A stretch of 57,842 bases of DNA from Sphingomonas bacterium (GTDB lineage Bacteria > Pseudomonadota > Alphaproteobacteria > Sphingomonadales > Sphingomonadaceae): assembly GCA_030149245.1 (NCBI GenBank), contig JASBRX010000050.1:1-57842 (forward strand), in the 5' to 3' direction. The translations under genes were made by a program, and so were the position numbers. The notes beneath the pieces were generated by a model. The model was not told where the DNA came from and ran no database searches. It worked only from the letters and a program-made list of their open reading frames with translations. Below are positions 49,644 through 57,842 of this stretch, piece after piece; position 1 is the stretch's first letter, and every line of letters starts with the position of its first letter.

Positions 49644-50566
49644 GCGTGCTGGTCTGGGTCGAACATGACAATGCGTCGGTGAAGGACGCGACGCTCGCCG
49701 CCGTCACCGCTGCGGGCAAGCTGGGCGATGTCGTCGCTCTGGTCGCGGGTCAGGGGGCACAGGCTGCCGCCGACGCCGCCGCGAAGATCGCGGGCGTTTC
49801 CAAGGTGCTGCTCGCCGATGACGCGGCCTATGCCAATGCGCTCGCCGAAAACGTCGCGCCGCTGGTTGCCGATCTGATGGCCGGCTACGACGCCTTCGTC
49901 GCGCCCGCCACCACCACCGGCAAGAACATCGCGCCGCGCGTCGCTGCCCTGCTCGACGTGATGCAGATCAGCGAAGTGATCGGGATTGAGGGCGACCAGT
50001 TCACCCGCCCGATCTATGCCGGCAACGCCATCGCCACCGTCACCTCGTCGGACGCGAAGAAGGTACTGACCGTGCGCGGCACCGCCTTCGACAAGGCGGC
50101 GACCGAGGGCGGCACGGCCAGCGTCGAAGCGGTTTCGGGTACGGGTGACAAGGGCCTCTCCAGCTTCGTCAGCGCCGAGATCGCCAAGAGCGAGCGCCCC
50201 GAACTGACCAGCGCCAAGGTGATCGTCTCGGGCGGCCGCGCGCTCGGCTCGGGCGAACAGTTCCACGCACTGATCGATCCGCTCGCCGACAAGCTCGGCG
50301 CCGGCGTCGGCGCCAGCCGCGCCGCGGTCGATGCGGGCTATGCCCCCAACGACTATCAGGTCGGCCAGACCGGCAAGATCGTCGCGCCGGAAGTCTATGT
50401 CGCCATCGGCATCTCGGGCGCGATCCAGCATCTTGCCGGCATGAAGGACAGCAAGACGATCATCGCGATCAACAAGGACGAAGACGCCCCGATCTTCCAG
50501 GTCGCGGACATCGGCCTGGTCGGCGACCTGTTCAAGATCGTGCCCGAGCTGACCGAGAAGCTGTAA
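49640..50566 (+). CDS. etfA: Electron-transfer flavoprotein alpha subunit
   Basis: 308 residues, normal length. The C-terminal FAD-binding domain has [40 protein letters not shown], and [20 protein letters not shown] with the FAD signature [20 protein letters not shown] (about 274-293). Coupled to etfB and followed by a terminator. Confidence 0.97.
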   Translation: MSVLVWVEHDNASVKDATLAAVTAAGKLGDVVALVAGQGAQAAADAAAKIAGVSKVLLADDAAYANALAENVAPLVADLMAGYDAFVAPATTTGKNIAPRVAALLDVMQISEVIGIEGDQFTRPIYAGNAIATVTSSDAKKVLTVRGTAFDKAATEGGTASVEAVSGTGDKGLSSFVSAEIAKSERPELTSAKVIVSGGRALGSGEQFHALIDPLADKLGAGVGASRAAVDAGYAPNDYQVGQTGKIVAPEVYVAIGISGAIQHLAGMKDSKTIIAINKDEDAPIFQVADIGLVGDLFKIVPELTEKL

Positions 50567-50590
50567 GCCGACCGGAAGGGTCAAAGGAAG

Positions 50591-50622
50591 GCGCCGCTGG
50601 CCGGGAGGTCGGCGGCGCTTTT
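50591..50622 (+). terminator. Rho-independent terminator of etfBA
   Basis: GCGCCGC (50591-50597) and GCGGCGC (50612-50618) form a stem followed by TTTT. It lies 24 bases after the etfA stop. Confidence 0.85.
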
Positions 50623-50822
50623 CTCCCACCTGGTTGCGGTCGCGACTGGGTCTTTTGTCGGCGGCTACACCAGGCAGTCCTGGCGCATCACGCGCTCAGA
50701 TTGGCGGATGCCGAGCCACTGTCTCCGACCGAAAAATGCGCGGCGGCTTGGGGATTCACAGCGGAGTCCGCGCGTGATAGGCTCGCGTGGCGAACGGAAC
50801 GCCGGTCGAGAAAGGTAGGCAC

Positions 50823-51530
50823 GTGAACGCGCCCGTATCACCTCATGATCTCTGGCGATCGCGACTTTTCGTGGCGAACTATCGGATTCGTGAAGCGGCG
50901 AGGTATGCCAAGCTGTCTCCGCAGACCGTGGCAAAATGGCACGGCAAGCCCGGCGGAAATCGTAAATCGACCCTTTCGACCAAAGAAAAGGGTGCGGCGC
51001 TGTCGTACCTTCAGTTGATCGAAGTTGCAGTTGTTGCGTCGTTTAGGCAAGCGGGCGTCCGTCTGAACAAGATCGAAGCCGCACGGGAGTATCTGGCCAA
51101 GCAGCTGGAAGCCGAGTTTCCCTTCGCAGCCTATCGTTTCAAGACCGATGGCAAAGACCTATGGATGGATTACGCCCAATTTGAAGCTGATGCCGGTGAC
51201 AAGACCTTGCTCGCCGCTTCGCAAGGCGGGCAACTTGCGTGGGGCGACATTATCGGACGTTTGCATGAGTTCGATTATGAGAATGATCATGGGCTAGCTA
51301 TACGTTGGCATGTCGCTGGTCGAGATGAGAACATTATCATCGATCCCCGCATCCAGTTTGGCTCTCCCTCGATCGAGGGGGTTGCGACTTGGGCGTTCGC
51401 CGGCCGCTGGGAGGCCGGCGAGAGTGTGGACGACATTGCTGAGGATTTTGGGGTCGCAAATACCGATGTGATTGCGGCTCTACGGTTCGAAGGTGTGGAC
51501 GTGGAAACCAGGAGGCAACCGCGACACTAA
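50823..51530 (+). CDS. DUF433-type antitoxin with N-terminal helix-turn-helix
   Basis: About 235 residues from GTG at 50823 (AAGGTAGG just upstream); a GTG at 50787 would add 12. The N-terminal ~60 residues look like a MerR/HTH segment (RIREAARYAKLSPQTVAKWH). The C-terminal ~65 residues are a DUF433 domain (IIDPRIQFGSPSIEGVATWA; AGESVDDIAEDFGVANTDVI). DUF433 proteins are antitoxins of PIN-like toxins. The GC content is lower than in neighbouring genes. The TAA stop at 51528-51530 lies directly before the toxin reading frame. It probably also represses its own promoter. Confidence 0.8.
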   Translation: MNAPVSPHDLWRSRLFVANYRIREAARYAKLSPQTVAKWHGKPGGNRKSTLSTKEKGAALSYLQLIEVAVVASFRQAGVRLNKIEAAREYLAKQLEAEFPFAAYRFKTDGKDLWMDYAQFEADAGDKTLLAASQGGQLAWGDIIGRLHEFDYENDHGLAIRWHVAGRDENIIIDPRIQFGSPSIEGVATWAFAGRWEAGESVDDIAEDFGVANTDVIAALRFEGVDVETRRQPRH

Positions 51531-51532
51531 CG

Positions 51533-51916
51533 CTGTACTTCGATCGCAATTTTGGGAAGAAGTTCCCAAAGGCGTTAGTAGCGTTGAGATGCCCTTTCGA
51601 GGTGCGTTCTCACGAAAGCGAACGATTTGCAGATAAGATGCCGGACGACGAATGGCTCGATATAGTTGGGCCGAAAGGATGGGTCGTTTGCAGCCATGAT
51701 GCAAAGTGGCATCGTCCAGAAGAATACGCCGCGATGCGGGCTATACAACAACATAAGATCGGTTGCTTCTACCTGTGGGGAGCTAGCTCGATTGGGTTCT
51801 TCAAACTCAAAAGCCTCGCGCACAATTACGATAAGATTGTGAAAGTCTGCGGCACCGAGAAACGACCTTTCATATATCGGGTCACCTCGAACAATCGTCT
51901 TCGGAAGATTTTATAA
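51533..51916 (+). CDS. PIN-like domain toxin (VapC-type ribonuclease), start codon uncertain
   Basis: About 127 residues if read from CTG at 51533. The PIN-like acidic residues are visible: Asp in LYFDRNFGKKFPKAL, Asp-Asp in MPDDEWLDIVG and Asp in VVCSHDAKWH, followed by a segment like other DUF433-linked PIN toxins (EEYAAMRAIQQHKIGCFYLW). The in-frame TTG at 51584 would remove the first Asp. No ATG, GTG or TTG lies in frame between the upstream stop (51440) and 51584. AGGAGG at 51510-51515, in the end of the antitoxin gene, is a likely ribosome-binding site. Low GC and probably acquired with the antitoxin. Confidence 0.65.
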   Translation: MYFDRNFGKKFPKALVALRCPFEVRSHESERFADKMPDDEWLDIVGPKGWVVCSHDAKWHRPEEYAAMRAIQQHKIGCFYLWGASSIGFFKLKSLAHNYDKIVKVCGTEKRPFIYRVTSNNRLRKIL

Positions 51917-51950
51917 GCGCAACGCGAGCTAGCCTCGCCATAAACAAGTA

Positions 51951-51976
51951 AGCCCCGTCGCTTTCGCGGCGGGGCT
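51951..51976. terminator. Stem-loop after the toxin gene
   Basis: AGCCCCGTCGC and GGCGGGGCT pair around TTTC (strong GC stem). It lies 35 bases after the toxin stop codon with no clear T-run, so it may mark the end of the toxin-antitoxin transcript. The next ~120 bases to 52100 show no further recognisable feature. Confidence 0.6.
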
Positions 51977-52100
51977 CCCTGGACGATCCGTTCCACATGG
52001 GTTCGGGTCGTCTAAATGCTCTTTCTCTCGATCAAGCCAGACAACAACGTCCGCCCGACGCACTTGGTTCCACGCCCAGCGAAAAAAAATTTCGCGCGCC

Positions 52101-53105
52101 TCAGAACCCGCTCAAAAAGCTGGCAACATTCGCGCCCAGCGCGTCGATCGCATAGCCGCCCTCCATGACGATCGCGGTGGGCAGCCCCGCTGCGGCGATA
52201 TCCCGCCCCAGCACCGCATAATCCGCCGTCTCCAGCGCAAAGGACGAGATCGGGTCGCCGACAAACGTGTCTGCCCCGAAACTCACCAGCAGCAACTCCA
52301 CCCCAGACGCGGCCAGCATCGCCAGCGCCCGATCCTGCGCCCGCCGGAACGCATCGATCTTCGTGCCCCGTGGCAGCGGCAGGTTGAGCGTTGCGCCTTC
52401 ACCATCGCCCTCGCCAATCTCGTCGGCATGCCCCCAATAGAAGGGGAAATCGGTCGCCGGATCGGCATGGATCGACGCGAACACGACATCGCCGCGCTCC
52501 CAGAAGATATCCTGCGTCCCGTTGCCGTGATGATAGTCGATGTCGAGGATGCCGACCCGCTGTACGCCCGCATCGCGCGCCGCCTGCGCCGCGACCGCGA
52601 CATGGTTGAGGTAGCAATAGCCGCCCAGATAATCTGCGCCTGCATGATGCCCCGGCGGCCGCGACAGCGCGAAGGCGGCGCGCTCGCCCGCCAGCACCGC
52701 ATGGGTCGCCGCCAGCGCGCTCTGCACGCTGCGATAGCTCGCGTCCCAGGTGTCGGCGGTCAGCGGCGTCGATGCATCGATGCTATACTGTCCCGCCAGC
52801 GCGTCGATCCGGTCGAGCTTCAGTGCGCGCTTGCGGACCGTCGGCCAGATATAGCCCATCACATCGCCCGGCCGACCCGCCTCCGCCCAGCGCGCCGGGG
52901 CGGTCTTGAGGAACTCGATATAGCCCGCATCATGCACCGCGCGGACCGGCGCCTCGCCCCGGTCCAGCGGCAGCTCGGTCGTCCCCAATGCCGCAGCGAT
53001 GGCTGCAGCGCGCTCGGGCTTTTCCGCATAGGGCACGAATTGCCCATTGTGCAGCTCGCGCGCCGGGGCATGCGCCTGCTGCCCCGGATCATAGAAGCAG
53101 CGCAT
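52101..53105 (-). CDS. HDAC-family amidohydrolase (acetylpolyamine amidohydrolase-like)
   Basis: 334 residues. Zinc-dependent histone-deacetylase fold: SRPPGHHAGADYLGGYCYLN (about 148-167) with the catalytic His pair, GILDIDYHHGNGTQDIFWER with the Asp/His zinc ligands, and SFGADTFVGDPI. The early segment resembles bacterial acetylpolyamine amidohydrolases (AphA), so deacetylation of acetylated polyamines is likely; acetoin-utilisation or other small-molecule deacetylase roles cannot be excluded. It overlaps nhaA by one base. Confidence 0.87.
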   Translation of the reverse strand: MRCFYDPGQQAHAPARELHNGQFVPYAEKPERAAAIAAALGTTELPLDRGEAPVRAVHDAGYIEFLKTAPARWAEAGRPGDVMGYIWPTVRKRALKLDRIDALAGQYSIDASTPLTADTWDASYRSVQSALAATHAVLAGERAAFALSRPPGHHAGADYLGGYCYLNHVAVAAQAARDAGVQRVGILDIDYHHGNGTQDIFWERGDVVFASIHADPATDFPFYWGHADEIGEGDGEGATLNLPLPRGTKIDAFRRAQDRALAMLAASGVELLLVSFGADTFVGDPISSFALETADYAVLGRDIAAAGLPTAIVMEGGYAIDALGANVASFLSGF

Positions 53106-54340
53106 CAGGCGACCAGATCCGCATCGCCCCGCCCGCCCTCACGCCACCGCGGGGCGAACCGCAGGATCGTGAAGCCGATCAGCGCCGACAGGATCGATCC
53201 GCTCAGCACGCCGATCTTCACCTCGTCGACCAATTCCTCATTCCCGGGGAAGGCCAGCCCACCGATAAACAGGCTCATCGTGAAGCCGATCCCGCACAGC
53301 ATCGCGACGGCATAAAGCTGCAGCCACGTCGCCCCGCCCGGCGGTGCGGCGAAACGCAGCTTCGCCGCCAGCCAGATGCTACCGAAAATGCCGACCTGCT
53401 TGCCCAGGAACAGCCCCGCCGCGATCCCCAGCGGCAAGGGTGCCAGAAGGATCGCCGGGCTCATCCCCGCCAGGCTGACGCCGGCATTGGCAAAGCCGAA
53501 CACCGGCACGATCAGATAGGCGACCCAGGGCGCGAGTGCGTGCTCCAGCTTGTGCAGCGGCGATTCTTCATCGTCGCACGCGCCCGGGCTCGTCGTGATC
53601 GGCACCATCATCGCCGTCAGCACGCCCGCGATCGTCGCATGAACCCCCGACATGAACACGAAATACCACAACGCCGCGCCCAGCAGCAGATAGGGCGTCA
53701 GCCCCTTCACCCTGCTGCGGTTCAGCACATACATGGCCGCCATCACCAGCGCGCCCAGCGCAAGGTAGAGCGTCGACAGGCTGGCGGTATAGGCAACCGC
53801 GATGATCGCCACCGCGCCCATGTCGTCGACAATCGCCACGGTGGTCAGGAACAGCTTGAGCGAGGCTGGCGCGCGCTTGCCGAGCAACGCCAGCACGCCA
53901 ATCGCGAACGCGATATCGGTCGCCGCCGGAATCGCCCAGCCATTGACCAGCGGCCCGCTCCACCCGGTGATGAACAGATAGACCAGAGCCGGCCCGACCA
54001 TGCCCGCCGCCGCCGCGACGATCGGCAAGCGGCGATGCTCCCAGGTGGCGAGCTGCCCGTCGATAAACTCGCGCTTGATCTCCAGCCCCACGAACAGGAA
54101 GAAAATCGCCATCAGCGCATCGTTGATCCACAGATGCACCGTCATCGACCCGTATTTCCGGCTGATCACCGGCCCGGTGTCGAGGTGCAGCAGGTGGAAA
54201 TAGGCCTCCGAAGTGCCCGGCAGATTGGCGACCAGCATCGCCAGCGCCGCCGCACCCATCAGGATGATGCCGCCCGCGGCCTCGCTCTTCAGAAACGAGC
54301 GCAGCGCCGAAGGCGCGCGTGATGCGTTGGTGCCGGCCAT
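53105..54340 (-). CDS. nhaA: Na+/H+ antiporter NhaA
   Basis: 411 residues with about twelve TM helices. Signatures: WINDALMAIFFLFVGLEIKR (about 67-86), the ATDIAFAIGVLALLGKRAPA segment, the paired aspartates of VAIVDDMGAVAII (the ion-binding DD) and the C-terminal LCGIGFTMSLFIGGLAFPG. Exchanges sodium for protons to maintain pH and sodium balance. The start at 54340 is chosen for the AGGGGA Shine-Dalgarno sequence; the open frame starts further upstream. Adjacent to the DUF389 gene in divergent orientation. Confidence 0.95.
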   Translation of the reverse strand: MAGTNASRAPSALRSFLKSEAAGGIILMGAAALAMLVANLPGTSEAYFHLLHLDTGPVISRKYGSMTVHLWINDALMAIFFLFVGLEIKREFIDGQLATWEHRRLPIVAAAAGMVGPALVYLFITGWSGPLVNGWAIPAATDIAFAIGVLALLGKRAPASLKLFLTTVAIVDDMGAVAIIAVAYTASLSTLYLALGALVMAAMYVLNRSRVKGLTPYLLLGAALWYFVFMSGVHATIAGVLTAMMVPITTSPGACDDEESPLHKLEHALAPWVAYLIVPVFGFANAGVSLAGMSPAILLAPLPLGIAAGLFLGKQVGIFGSIWLAAKLRFAAPPGGATWLQLYAVAMLCGIGFTMSLFIGGLAFPGNEELVDEVKIGVLSGSILSALIGFTILRFAPRWREGGRGDADLVA

Positions 54341-54415
54341 GAAAATCCCCTGCTGGTCGATGCGGTCCTGCCTAACCGCTGGAACCCCGGGGGCAAACCC
54401 CTTAGAGGCCAATCC

Positions 54416-55888
54416 ATGAGCATCGCGCTGCTAAAGCCCGACAATCCGGTCGTCGCCTGGTGGCGGACGCGGGTGATCGCCACGGTCGATCATGTCGATG
54501 TCGTCCAAAAGGTGCGCGACGACGCTGGATTTACCGGCCGCTACGCCTTCATGACGCTGATGTCGGCGGGCATCGCGGTGCTCGGCCTGCTGCTCTCGTC
54601 GCCAGCGGTGGTGATCGGCGCGATGCTGATCTCGCCGCTGATGGGCCCGATCATCGGCTTGGGCTTCGGCCTTGCGACGTTCGACTGGGACGAGATCCGT
54701 ACCTCGGCGATCGCGGTCGTACTCGGCTTCCTGATCGCGATCCTGTTCACGGCGCTGCTGGTGCTGGTCTCCCCGATCCAGAATGTGACGGCGGAGATCG
54801 CCGCGCGCACGCGTCCCAATCTGTTCGACCTGCTCGTCGCGCTCTTCTCGGCGCTCGCCGGGGCTTATGCGATGATCCGGGGCAGGGCGGGGACAGTGGT
54901 CGGAGTCGCCATCGCCACCGCCTTGATGCCGCCGATCGCGGTCGTCGGCTTTGGCCTCGCTACCTGGAACTGGACCGTCTTCGCCGGCTCGCTGCTGCTG
55001 TTTCTCACCAACCTCATCACCATCGCGGTCGCCGCCGCGGTGGTCGCGCGCCTTTACGGCTTCGGCTCGCACCTCTCGCCCCAGCACACGATGCTGCAGA
55101 CGATCGTCGTCACCGTCGCGCTCGCCGCCTTCGCGATTCCCTTGGGGTTGGTGCTCGTCCAACTCGGATGGGAGGCCAACGCCTCGCGCCAGATCCGCGA
55201 CGTGATCAGCGGCGAGTTCGAAGGCGCGGCGCGGCTGAGCCAGGTCGAGATCGACTATGAGAGCAACCCCGTCCGCGTTACCGCCACCGTCATGACCCCG
55301 CGCGTGCGCGAAGATGTCGAGCGCCGCGCACAGGGCGTCATCGCCCAGCTCGTCGGCCGTCCGGTGGCGGTCGAGCTCGAACAGATCCGCGTCGGCACCG
55401 GCGCCCAGGCCGAAGCGGCGCAGGTCGCCGCCGCGCAAGCCTCCAGCGCCACCGCCGCCAACCGCCTCGCCGCGCGCGCACAGGAACAGCTCGCGCTGAT
55501 CGCGGGGGTGAAGGGCGACGCGGTGCTGCTCGACCGCGACAATCGCCGCGCGGTGGTCAACGCGGCACCGCTCCCCGGCGCCAACCTCGCCGCCTATCGC
55601 GCGCTCGAAACCCGCGTCACCGCCGGGGTGCAGGGCTGGACTGTCACCCTGATCCCGCCCGTCGCGGCACTCCCCGACATCGCGGTCGCGGACGACAAGC
55701 CCGACGCCGAAGCGCTCGCCACGGCCATCTGGGCGGCGCAGCGGATCAAGCTCCCGATCGGCGTGTCGGGCAGCGGCGCGCAAACCATCGTCGAGGCCCT
55801 CACCGAAGCCGGCGTCGATGCCAGCGTCACCGGCAACGGCAATGGCCCCGCCCGCCTGCGCTGGCAGGCGCCGGAAGAGGCGAATTAG
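54416..55888 (+). CDS. DUF389 membrane protein
   Basis: 490 residues. Six or so TM helices in the first ~270 residues contain the DUF389 core: YAFMTLMSAGIAVLGLLLSS then PAVVIGAMLISPLMGPIIGL (about 43-82). An Ala-rich coiled coil (about 305-360) and a C-terminal ~100-residue soluble domain follow. The function of the family is unknown. Monocistronic; its 3' end overlaps that of lysS by 4 bases in convergent orientation. Confidence 0.87.
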   Translation: MSIALLKPDNPVVAWWRTRVIATVDHVDVVQKVRDDAGFTGRYAFMTLMSAGIAVLGLLLSSPAVVIGAMLISPLMGPIIGLGFGLATFDWDEIRTSAIAVVLGFLIAILFTALLVLVSPIQNVTAEIAARTRPNLFDLLVALFSALAGAYAMIRGRAGTVVGVAIATALMPPIAVVGFGLATWNWTVFAGSLLLFLTNLITIAVAAAVVARLYGFGSHLSPQHTMLQTIVVTVALAAFAIPLGLVLVQLGWEANASRQIRDVISGEFEGAARLSQVEIDYESNPVRVTATVMTPRVREDVERRAQGVIAQLVGRPVAVELEQIRVGTGAQAEAAQVAAAQASSATAANRLAARAQEQLALIAGVKGDAVLLDRDNRRAVVNAAPLPGANLAAYRALETRVTAGVQGWTVTLIPPVAALPDIAVADDKPDAEALATAIWAAQRIKLPIGVSGSGAQTIVEALTEAGVDASVTGNGNGPARLRWQAPEEAN

Positions 55889-57462
55889 GCCTTCGCCAGC
55901 GCCTCGCCGATCAAGGTCCGGCTATTCTCCACGCCATACAGCGCGATGAAGCTCCCCATGCGCGGCCCTTGCGAGCTGCCCAGCAGCGTCTCGTACAGCG
56001 CCTTGAACCAGTCGCGCAGCGCCTCCTTGCCGAAGTGCGCCTTGCCGATCTCATAGACGATGTTCTGCAGGTCCTCGGCCGAAGCCTCCGCCCCTGCAGC
56101 GGCCAGCTCGCGGTCCAGATCCTGCAGCGCCGCGACCTCGACCCCCTTGGGCGCCCGCCGCACCGGCTTTTCCGCCACGTCGCGGACATATGCAATCGCA
56201 TAGCCGATCAGCGCATCCAGCTCGGGCCATTCCTCAGCATTCGCGCCGGGCAGGTAATTGGCAAGATAGCCCCAAACCTGCTCCTTGGTCGCCTCGCCCA
56301 TCACCCCGACCAGGTTGAGCAACAACCCGAACGTAACCGGCAGCGTCCCCTCGGGCGGCGGCCCGTTATGGATATGGTGCACCGGATTGCCCAGCCGTTG
56401 CTCGACCGGCTGGTCGGCATAGGCGGCGCGGAACTGCCAATAATCGTCCACCGCGCGCGGGATCAGCCCAAGATGCAGCGCCTTGGCCTTTTTCGGCTCG
56501 CGATAGATGTAGAAGGCGAGGGACTCGTCCGGCCCGTATGTCAGCCACTGCTCGATCGACAGGCCATTGCCCTTGGTCTTCGAAATCTTCTCGCCCTTGG
56601 CGTCGAGGAACAGCTCGTAATTGAACCCCTCGGGCGGCCGCCCACCCAGCACGCGTGCGATCTTGCCCGATTGCGTCACCGAATCGATCAGATCCTTGCC
56701 CGCCATCTCGTAATCGACGCCCAGCGCGACCCAGCGCATCGCCCAATCGGCCTTCCACTGCAGCTTCGACTTGCCGCCCAGAATCGTCTGCTCGATCCGC
56801 TCGCCATCGCTGTCGCTGAACGCGATCATGCCGCTCTCGGGATCGAGCACCTCGATCGGAACCTGCAGCACCACGCCCGTCTTCGGACTGATCGGCAGCA
56901 CCGGCGAATAGGTCGCCTGACGCTCGGCCCGCAGCGTCGGCAGCATCACATCCATGATGCCCTGATAGTTGCGCAGCACCAGCCGCAGCGCGTCGTCGAA
57001 CTTCCCCGATCCGTAATAGTCGGTGGACGAGGCGAACTCATACTCGAACCCGAACCGGTCGAGAAACTCCCGCAGCATCGCATTGTTATGCGCCGCAAAG
57101 CTCTCATACTTGTCGAACGGGTCTGGCACCTTGGTCAGCGGATGGCCGATATACTCCGCCAGCATCGCGCCGTTCGGCACATTGTCCGGCACCTTGCGCA
57201 GCCCGTCCATATCGTCGCTGAACGCGATCAGCCGGGTGGACATGTCCGACAGCGTCTCGAACGCGCGCCGCACCATCGTCGTGCGCAGCACTTCGTTGAA
57301 CGTCCCGATATGCGGCAGCCCCGACGGGCCGTACCCGGTCTCGAACAGCACCGGCGCACCATTGGGCTTCCCCTCGGGATAGCGCTTGAGCAGCTTGCGC
57401 GCCTCTTCATAAGGCCAGGCCTTGGAAGCGAGGGCAGCGTCGCGGAGAGCGGTGTCGGTCAT
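55885..57462 (-). CDS. lysS: Class I lysyl-tRNA synthetase
   Basis: 525 residues. The class I signatures PSGLPHIGTFNEV (HIGH-like, about 42-54) and KISKTKGNG (KMSKS-like, about 288-296) are present. The C-terminal ~150-residue helical anticodon-binding domain is also seen. This archaeal-type LysRS-I occurs in alphaproteobacteria in place of the class II enzyme. ATG at 57462 fits the family; a TTG at 57486 is the only upstream alternative. Followed convergently by the DUF389 gene. Confidence 0.95.
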   Translation of the reverse strand: MTDTALRDAALASKAWPYEEARKLLKRYPEGKPNGAPVLFETGYGPSGLPHIGTFNEVLRTTMVRRAFETLSDMSTRLIAFSDDMDGLRKVPDNVPNGAMLAEYIGHPLTKVPDPFDKYESFAAHNNAMLREFLDRFGFEYEFASSTDYYGSGKFDDALRLVLRNYQGIMDVMLPTLRAERQATYSPVLPISPKTGVVLQVPIEVLDPESGMIAFSDSDGERIEQTILGGKSKLQWKADWAMRWVALGVDYEMAGKDLIDSVTQSGKIARVLGGRPPEGFNYELFLDAKGEKISKTKGNGLSIEQWLTYGPDESLAFYIYREPKKAKALHLGLIPRAVDDYWQFRAAYADQPVEQRLGNPVHHIHNGPPPEGTLPVTFGLLLNLVGVMGEATKEQVWGYLANYLPGANAEEWPELDALIGYAIAYVRDVAEKPVRRAPKGVEVAALQDLDRELAAAGAEASAEDLQNIVYEIGKAHFGKEALRDWFKALYETLLGSSQGPRMGSFIALYGVENSRTLIGEALAKA

Positions 57463-57530
57463 CGGTGTCTGTCTATCTGAAGGCAAAGCCTGCGGGTGCG
57501 CGAAGGCGAGCCGATTTGCAACCCACCCAT

Positions 57531-57694
57531 TCCTCCCCCAGCTTGCTGGGGGAGGGGGACCGCCGGCGAAGCCGGTGGTGGAGGGGCTGCCCCGCAGAGG
57601 GCAGAATTTTGCCGAGCTGTTTACGGCCGTCTACGCGGCCGCCCCTCCGTCAGCGCTAAGCGCTGCCACCTCCCCTGCGGGGCAGGGGAGGAAT
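57531..57694. repeat. Long palindromic intergenic repeat, copy 4
   Basis: Same family as 8396, 10429 and 45608: CCTCCCCCAGCTTGCTGGGG at the left end, core GGGGCTGCCCCGCAGAGGGC, right end CCTGCGGGGCAGGGGAGG. It lies just before lysS (antisense to its start). Confidence 0.85.
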
Positions 57695-57715
57695 TGGCGA
57701 AACGCAACCACTTAA

Positions 57716-57770
57716 TGCTCCCCCGCCAGGGGGAGGTGGCGCCGAAGGCGACGGAGGGGGTGGACGGCGA
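57716..57770. repeat. Partial copy of the short CCTCCCCC repeat at the contig end
   Basis: CTCCCCCGCCAGGGGGAGGT and GCGACGGAGGGGG match the start of the repeat at 3655-3787. The rest is cut by the end of the sequence. Confidence 0.7.
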
Positions 57771-57790
57771 TGCCCCAACGCATCTTGGCC

Positions 57791-57842
57791 CCGCCCCCCG
57801 GGGGGGGGGGGGGGGGGGGGGGGGGGGCGGGGGGGGGGGGGC
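57791..57842. other. Poly-G run at sequence end, probable artefact
   Basis: After 57799 the sequence is almost pure G (43 bases with single Cs at 57828 and 57842). No biological element of this kind is expected; a sequencing or assembly artefact at a contig edge next to a GC-rich repeat is the simplest explanation. Confidence 0.85.

Noticed and set aside
51977..52100. Possible small RNA or tRNA between the toxin stem-loop and the HDAC-like gene
   Set aside because: No cloverleaf, no conserved tRNA bases and no promoter or terminator signals that would support a specific RNA.

Overview
The window is about 58 kb of GC-rich, densely coding DNA from an alphaproteobacterium, most likely a Sphingomonas-type member of the Sphingomonadales. 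The pointers are the order of the flagellar genes, a FlbD-type sigma54 activator next to the flagellin gene, a TonB receptor/MFS/TetR nutrient-uptake locus, a CrtZ-type carotenoid hydroxylase, a class I lysyl-tRNA synthetase, and palindromic repeats built on the TGAGCTTGTCGAAG/CTTCGACAGGCTCA sequence. The last ~45 bases are a poly-G run that looks like a sequencing or assembly artefact at a contig end.

Bases 1-8400 and 10600-27620 hold an almost complete flagellar regulon in four blocks. (i) flgB-C-D-E (minus strand) diverges from motA-motB-flgA, followed by flgM and flgN. (ii) A lytic transglycosylase gene is followed by flhA and fliA (sigma28). (iii) The flagellin gene (minus strand) diverges from flbD, which heads fliE-F-G-H-I-J. 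(iv) fliK-L-M-N-O-P-Q-R-flhB is followed by fliD-fliS. DUF454 and M28-peptidase genes interrupt the region at 8.6-10.4 kb.

The regulatory logic can be read from the DNA. Three well-conserved sigma54 (-24/-12) promoters lie before flgB, the transglycosylase gene and fliK. Each is accompanied by a perfect 16-bp palindrome, CGGCAA-nGAT-TTGCCG, with a second partial copy about 21-22 bp (two helical turns) away. These are probable FlbD enhancers (ftr-like elements). The flagellin gene and fliD share a different element, TTAA-N15-GCCGTTC, and flgM has a related one; these are probable sigma28/FliA promoters. This suggests a cascade of FlbD plus sigma54, then fliA/flgM and hook export, then flagellin and cap.

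The flagellin is unusual. Its central domain consists of two back-to-back tandem repeats, about nine 13-residue units followed by about nine 8-residue units.

Bases 27.7-57.5 kb are mostly housekeeping and metabolic genes: a CoA-transferase, FMN reductase, response regulator, CorA/ZntB transporter, siroheme synthase, lysA-lptM-argH, a TlpA-like thioredoxin lipoprotein, a lower-GC orphan gene, tetR/TonB receptor/MFS, the branched-chain 2-oxoacid dehydrogenase genes bkdA1-A2-B, prs, a TSUP exporter, crtZ, sucC without sucD, etfB-etfA, a low-GC DUF433/PIN-like toxin-antitoxin pair, an HDAC-type amidohydrolase, nhaA, a DUF389 protein and lysS.

Several families of palindromic repeats are scattered between genes. 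One is carried in frame inside the linker of the BkdB E2 subunit, and another appears to supply the ribosome-binding site of fliR. No rRNA, tRNA or CRISPR array was seen.
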